In this document: piece by piece, positions 33,548-36,692 of the stretch
Layout: each line of letters starts with the position of its first letter
Position numbering within the stretch: the stretch's first letter is position 1
Source: Ignavibacteriales bacterium
GTDB taxonomy: Bacteria > Bacteroidota > Ignavibacteria > Ignavibacteriales > SURF-24
Length of the DNA: 36,692 nucleotides
NCBI GenBank assembly: GCA_003599415.1
Contig: QZKB01000004.1
Location: 1-36,692 of the forward strand
Direction: 5' to 3'
Position numbers and translations under genes: made by a program
The notes under the pieces: generated by a model
Databases searched by the model: none
Told to the model about the DNA's origin: nothing
Seen by the model: only the letters and a program-made list of their open reading frames with translations

Positions 33548-34824
33548 TGTTACAGTCATTCAACAAAATTAATAAGGTGGAAGGGGAATTATTATTACCT
33601 GGTGATAAATCAATTTCTCACCGTGCGGTAATGTTTTCTGCAATGGCAAAAGGTGTTTCTACAATTGAAAACCTTTCCAATGCAGAGGATGTTAATTCTA
33701 CAATTTCCTGTTTCAGGCAGCTTGGTTGCGAAATAACCAAAACTGAAAATCTTGTCAGGGTTGTCGGTAAAGGCTATAAAGGTTTTACAAAACCAACAGA
33801 AGCGCTTAACGCCGGTAATTCAGGTACAACTGCAAGATTGTTGAGTGGAATTTTAGCTGCGCAGGATTTTGATTCAACTATCATTGGTGATAATTCATTA
33901 TCCCAAAGACCGATGAAAAGAGTGATTGAACCGCTTAGTAAGATGGGAGCAAAGATAAAATCATCTGATGCACTTACTTTGCCGATGACAATCCACCCGC
34001 CAAAACGTTTGCATCCGATCGACTTTGAAATGAATGTACCAAGTGCACAAGTGAAAAGTGCTGTTCTTCTTGCAGGATTACATGGCGATACTTCTACTTC
34101 CGTTATTGAGTTTGTTCCTACAAGAAATCATACTGAATTATTGCTTGACTTAAAAACAATTTCCGATACTGATAAAAGAGTAATCTTCGCTTCTATTGAA
34201 GATTATCCACAGAATGCAGAGTATGTTGTTCCTTCCGATATTTCAACTGCTTCATTCTTTATTGTGCTTGCCTTGTTAACAAAGGATTCAAACCTGAAGA
34301 TTAAAAATGTCGGTTTGAACCCAACCAGGACTGGAGTTATGGAAGTCCTTAAATTAATGGGTGCAAAATTTAGAATTGAAAACAAGCGGCAGGTTATGGG
34401 TGAGATGATCGGTGATCTGGTTATATCAAATGGAAGTCTCACCAATGTTAAAATTCCTGCTCACCTGATTCCAAATATAATTGATGAGGTTCCTATTCTA
34501 TCTGTTGCAGGATTATTTGCAGAAGGTAAGTTTGAAATTGAAGGCGCGGGTGAATTAAGATTTAAGGAGACCGACAGGATAAAAGCAATTTGTAATAACA
34601 TGAAACTGCTTGGACTTGATGTTGAAGAATCGGGCGACGGTTTCTCAATATCCGGCCAGGTAAAAAATAAAAACGTCACTTTTAAAAGTTATGATGACCA
34701 TAGGATAGCAATGGCATTCTCAATCCTTTCAATTCTTTTGGAAGGCGGTACTGTTGAAGGATTTGGTTGCTGCAATATTTCAAATCCTGATTTTCTTTCT
34801 CAACTAAATTCTATTGTGAGGTAA
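33547..34824 (+). CDS. aroA: 3-phosphoshikimate 1-carboxyvinyltransferase (EPSP synthase)
   Basis: AroA joins PEP to shikimate-3-phosphate in the path to chorismate. The ATG at 33547 overlaps the trmH stop by one base (TAATG) and gives 425 residues starting [20 protein letters not shown]; a frame extension to GTG 33532 exists but adds nothing conserved. Motifs are [12 protein letters not shown] (substrate-binding Lys and Arg), [15 protein letters not shown] (PEP-binding loop), [31 protein letters not shown] and DDHRIAMAF. The order and length are standard. It is followed after four bases by the ABC ATPase gene. Confidence 0.96.
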   Translation: MLQSFNKINKVEGELLLPGDKSISHRAVMFSAMAKGVSTIENLSNAEDVNSTISCFRQLGCEITKTENLVRVVGKGYKGFTKPTEALNAGNSGTTARLLSGILAAQDFDSTIIGDNSLSQRPMKRVIEPLSKMGAKIKSSDALTLPMTIHPPKRLHPIDFEMNVPSAQVKSAVLLAGLHGDTSTSVIEFVPTRNHTELLLDLKTISDTDKRVIFASIEDYPQNAEYVVPSDISTASFFIVLALLTKDSNLKIKNVGLNPTRTGVMEVLKLMGAKFRIENKRQVMGEMIGDLVISNGSLTNVKIPAHLIPNIIDEVPILSVAGLFAEGKFEIEGAGELRFKETDRIKAICNNMKLLGLDVEESGDGFSISGQVKNKNVTFKSYDDHRIAMAFSILSILLEGGTVEGFGCCNISNPDFLSQLNSIVR

Positions 34825-34828
34825 AAAA

Positions 34829-35929
34829 ATGGCTGAAGTTAAACTTGTTAATGTATCCAAAGTTTATGAGGGTGGTAACGTCGCGGCTAAAGATGTTAAT
34901 CTTGTTGTTGGCGATAAAGAATTCGTTGTGCTTGTTGGTCCTTCCGGTTGCGGCAAATCTACTACACTTAGAATGATTGCCGGTCTAGAAGAAATTTCTT
35001 CCGGCGAATGTTACATTGACGGAAAACTTGTAAACAATGTTTCTCCAAAAGACAGAGACATTGCAATGGTATTTCAGAATTATGCTTTGTATCCGCATAT
35101 GACTGTCTTTGAGAACATGGCTTTCGGATTAAAGCTTAGAAAGTTTGACAAGAAAGAAATTAAGGAAAGAGTTAGCCAGGCTGCAAAAATCCTTGAACTT
35201 GAACCATACCTTAACCGTAAACCAAAAGCGTTATCCGGCGGTCAGCGTCAGCGTGTTGCTGTTGGAAGAGCAATTGTCCGCAAGCCAAAAGTATTTTTAT
35301 TTGATGAACCGCTAAGCAACCTTGATGCAAAATTAAGGGTCCAGATGCGCACGGAAATATCAAAGCTTCATCATCAGCTTGAAGCTACCATGATTTACGT
35401 TACGCACGACCAGACAGAAGCAATGACGATGGGGGACAGAATTGTTGTAATGAAGGATGGCGTTGTTCAGCAGATTGATTCGCCGTTAAATCTTTATAAC
35501 AAACCGGTAAATCGTTTTGTAGCCGGATTTATCGGTAGTCCTTCCATGAATTTTATTGAAGGCACCATTAAGAATTCCAACGGAATTACTTTTGCAACCA
35601 AGGATAATAAAATCGAAATAAAACTATCGTCAAAGGATTCGGATAAACTTACGAAACAAGTTGATAAAGAAGTTATTCTTGGAATAAGACCTGAAGATAT
35701 TCTAAGCGAGAATAATACTGCTAAAGATTTATTACCGGTTGAAGTAAAACTTGAAATTGTTGAACCGATGGGTAACGAGATTTTCTTATACTTCCAGTTA
35801 AATGATTCCCTGATAATTTCGAGAATTCCTGCAATAGAAAAACCGGTGGTTGGACAGCAGTTTAAGCTTTATCTTGATAAGTCAAAATTCCACTTCTTTG
35901 AAAAGGAGACAGAGCAGGCAATAGTGTAG
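34829..35929 (+). CDS. ABC transporter ATPase of the MalK/UgpC/MsmX type
   Basis: This 366-residue protein energises uptake of sugars or related solutes by binding to partner permeases. Walker [10 protein letters not shown] is at 37-45, the signature LSGGQ at 135-139, Walker B with Asp159-Glu160 ([10 protein letters not shown]), and the H-loop in VTHDQTEAM. The C-terminal half contains FIGSPSMNF and GIRPEDI, the TOBE/regulatory domain of this subfamily. No permease or binding protein is in the window, so it may serve several importers, as MsmX does in Bacillus. It follows aroA after four bases and ends the operon. Confidence 0.94.
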   Translation: MAEVKLVNVSKVYEGGNVAAKDVNLVVGDKEFVVLVGPSGCGKSTTLRMIAGLEEISSGECYIDGKLVNNVSPKDRDIAMVFQNYALYPHMTVFENMAFGLKLRKFDKKEIKERVSQAAKILELEPYLNRKPKALSGGQRQRVAVGRAIVRKPKVFLFDEPLSNLDAKLRVQMRTEISKLHHQLEATMIYVTHDQTEAMTMGDRIVVMKDGVVQQIDSPLNLYNKPVNRFVAGFIGSPSMNFIEGTIKNSNGITFATKDNKIEIKLSSKDSDKLTKQVDKEVILGIRPEDILSENNTAKDLLPVEVKLEIVEPMGNEIFLYFQLNDSLIISRIPAIEKPVVGQQFKLYLDKSKFHFFEKETEQAIV

Positions 35930-35973
35930 TGTTTTTAATTCTGAACTAATTATTGGTGAAATTAAGAAAGACA

Positions 35974-36234
35974 ATGGTAACGAAAGAGCAAATTGATTTA
36001 TTTATTAAATACGATGGAGATTTGGATACCTTTTTAAGAATTAGAAGTATAAATGACAGAAAAATACTAGATGAAGATACTTTTAGAAGAATAGATTTGA
36101 TTGTTCAGGAAATAATAAGAATGGAAAATGGGGTGCTTGAAAGCAAATACTTGGAAAAGATTCAAACCGATTTAAAGGATAATGAGATTGATGCAAAAAT
36201 CATTGAAATACTATACCATAAGTTTGGTAGATAA
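35974..36234 (+). CDS. Small hypothetical protein
   Basis: This is an 86-residue soluble, charged, mostly helical protein starting MVTKEQIDLFIKYDGDLDTF. I do not recognise it. The frame extends upstream to TTG 35953 and GTG 35956, but ATG 35974 with an AAGAAAG leader is more likely. There is no signal peptide, membrane segment or metal motif. The protein has an acidic middle and ends IIEILYHKFGR. It lies 44 bases after the ABC ATPase gene. Confidence 0.55.
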   Translation: MVTKEQIDLFIKYDGDLDTFLRIRSINDRKILDEDTFRRIDLIVQEIIRMENGVLESKYLEKIQTDLKDNEIDAKIIEILYHKFGR

Positions 36235-36421
36235 GTTTTGAAATATCTACTAAATTTTAAATTATATTATTTCATTCTATATCTAATAGTCATAGTTAAT
36301 GAATATTAGATTTATGAATCCAAATTGTATTTATAAACTCAGGAATCTATTCAATTCGTAATTTTATGTAGCCGCATGACTTTTGTATCTGATGCAAAGG
36401 GTTAATAAAAATTCTCTTCTG

Positions 36422-36692
36422 TTACAACTCTATTATCTGGTGTTCAAACCTGTCGATTGCAATTTCATTTATAATCTGCTTTAAGAAATCCTTTCCATAC
36501 TTACTTGTAAAGTGAATAAAGTTTAGTTCTCTTTCCTGCAGGTTACGATGAGGGAAGAGCACGTTTGATACTTTCCTTATCTGCCTTAGAGTTGTATCAT
36601 ATTTTCTTTTCTGAGCTTCATCTGCTTTCTCACGTAAGAATTCCAAGCCTTGTAGAATCTTATCCCTTGTTTTATTTGTAACATCAAGCAGA
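36422..36692 (-). CDS. bshC: C-terminal part of BshC, bacillithiol synthesis (runs off the window)
   Basis: On the minus strand the frame is open from the window's right edge to the TAA at 36422-36424, giving 90 residues of a C-terminus. The internal TTG at 36646 is not the true start, because the frame continues in the upstream direction as LLDVTNKTRDKILQGLEFLR. LFPHRNLQERELNFIHF and KYGKDFL, then FEHQI, match the end of BshC, the cysteine-adding enzyme that adds cysteine to GlcN-malate in bacillithiol synthesis. The catalytic region lies outside the window. Its presence indicates a bacillithiol-using organism. Confidence 0.82.
   Translation of the reverse strand, partial: LLDVTNKTRDKILQGLEFLREKADEAQKRKYDTTLRQIRKVSNVLFPHRNLQERELNFIHFTSKYGKDFLKQIINEIAIDRFEHQIIEL

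Noticed and set aside
36644-36646. TTG at 36646 as the start of a complete 74-residue minus-strand gene
   Set aside because: The frame stays open to the window edge with BshC-like sequence, so this is the end of a longer gene.
1-36692. CRISPR arrays, insertion sequences or prophage genes
   Set aside because: No regularly spaced repeats, transposase or phage-type proteins were seen on either strand.

Overview
The window (36.7 kb, A+T-rich, gene-dense) looks like a chromosomal segment of an Ignavibacteria-type bacterium, or a close relative in the Bacteroidota/Chlorobiota/Ignavibacteriota group. The basis is a PorU sortase beside PorV (type IX secretion, T9SS), two C-terminal T9SS sorting domains, the tail of BshC (bacillithiol synthesis) and many secreted or lipoprotein-type products. 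The assignment rests on gene content and protein character; no database search was possible. I see no insertion sequence, prophage or CRISPR array. Nearly all genes are on the + strand in tight operons.

Layout. (1) 1-473: a tRNA-Glu(CTC), its terminator, and a gene-free stretch holding a decayed tRNA T-arm-like fragment. (2) 474-2032: an operon of a thioredoxin-like [2Fe-2S] ferredoxin, endonuclease III (nth) and an HD-domain hydrolase. (3) 2183-16235: the T9SS/envelope block: porU, porV, an M6-family protein that has lost its zinc-binding motif but keeps a T9SS sorting domain, a metalloprotease/propeller/outer-membrane-barrel fusion, a DUF5683-like membrane protein, a TerB-like protein, and the ribosome-assembly GTPase der. 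(4) 16374-17669: an exported HAD-fold phosphatase lipoprotein. (5) 17803-19432: upp overlapping a secreted TPR protein. (6) 19562-28332: rel (ppGpp), ruvX, a YbbR-like protein, tmk, an S41 processing protease, a zinc-ribbon membrane protein, htpG and an unknown lipoprotein, closed by a bidirectional terminator. (7) 28421-30118 (minus strand): a DnaQ exonuclease fused to a UvrC-like GIY-YIG nuclease. (8) 30285-35929: ymdB-type phosphodiesterase, folD, deoC, a HicB-like small protein, trmH-type methylase, aroA and a MalK/UgpC-type ATPase. (9) 35974-36692: a small unknown protein and, on the minus strand, the C-terminal end of bshC running out of the window.

How the genes fit together. Block 3 reads as an outer-membrane secretion module: PorV is the shuttle or cargo-binding barrel protein, PorU is the cell-surface sortase, and the M6 pseudoprotease is itself a T9SS client or partner. 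Two strong perfect stem-loops lie inside the coding parts of this operon (5329-5359 and 7430-7456) and may influence relative expression. The other blocks are mostly housekeeping: DNA repair, nucleotide salvage, stringent response, one-carbon metabolism, aromatic synthesis and protein folding.

The most unusual items are the M6 pseudoprotease inside the porUV operon, the metalloprotease/TolB-propeller/barrel fusion, the intragenic hairpins, the tRNA-like remnant and the DnaQ-UvrC fusion.
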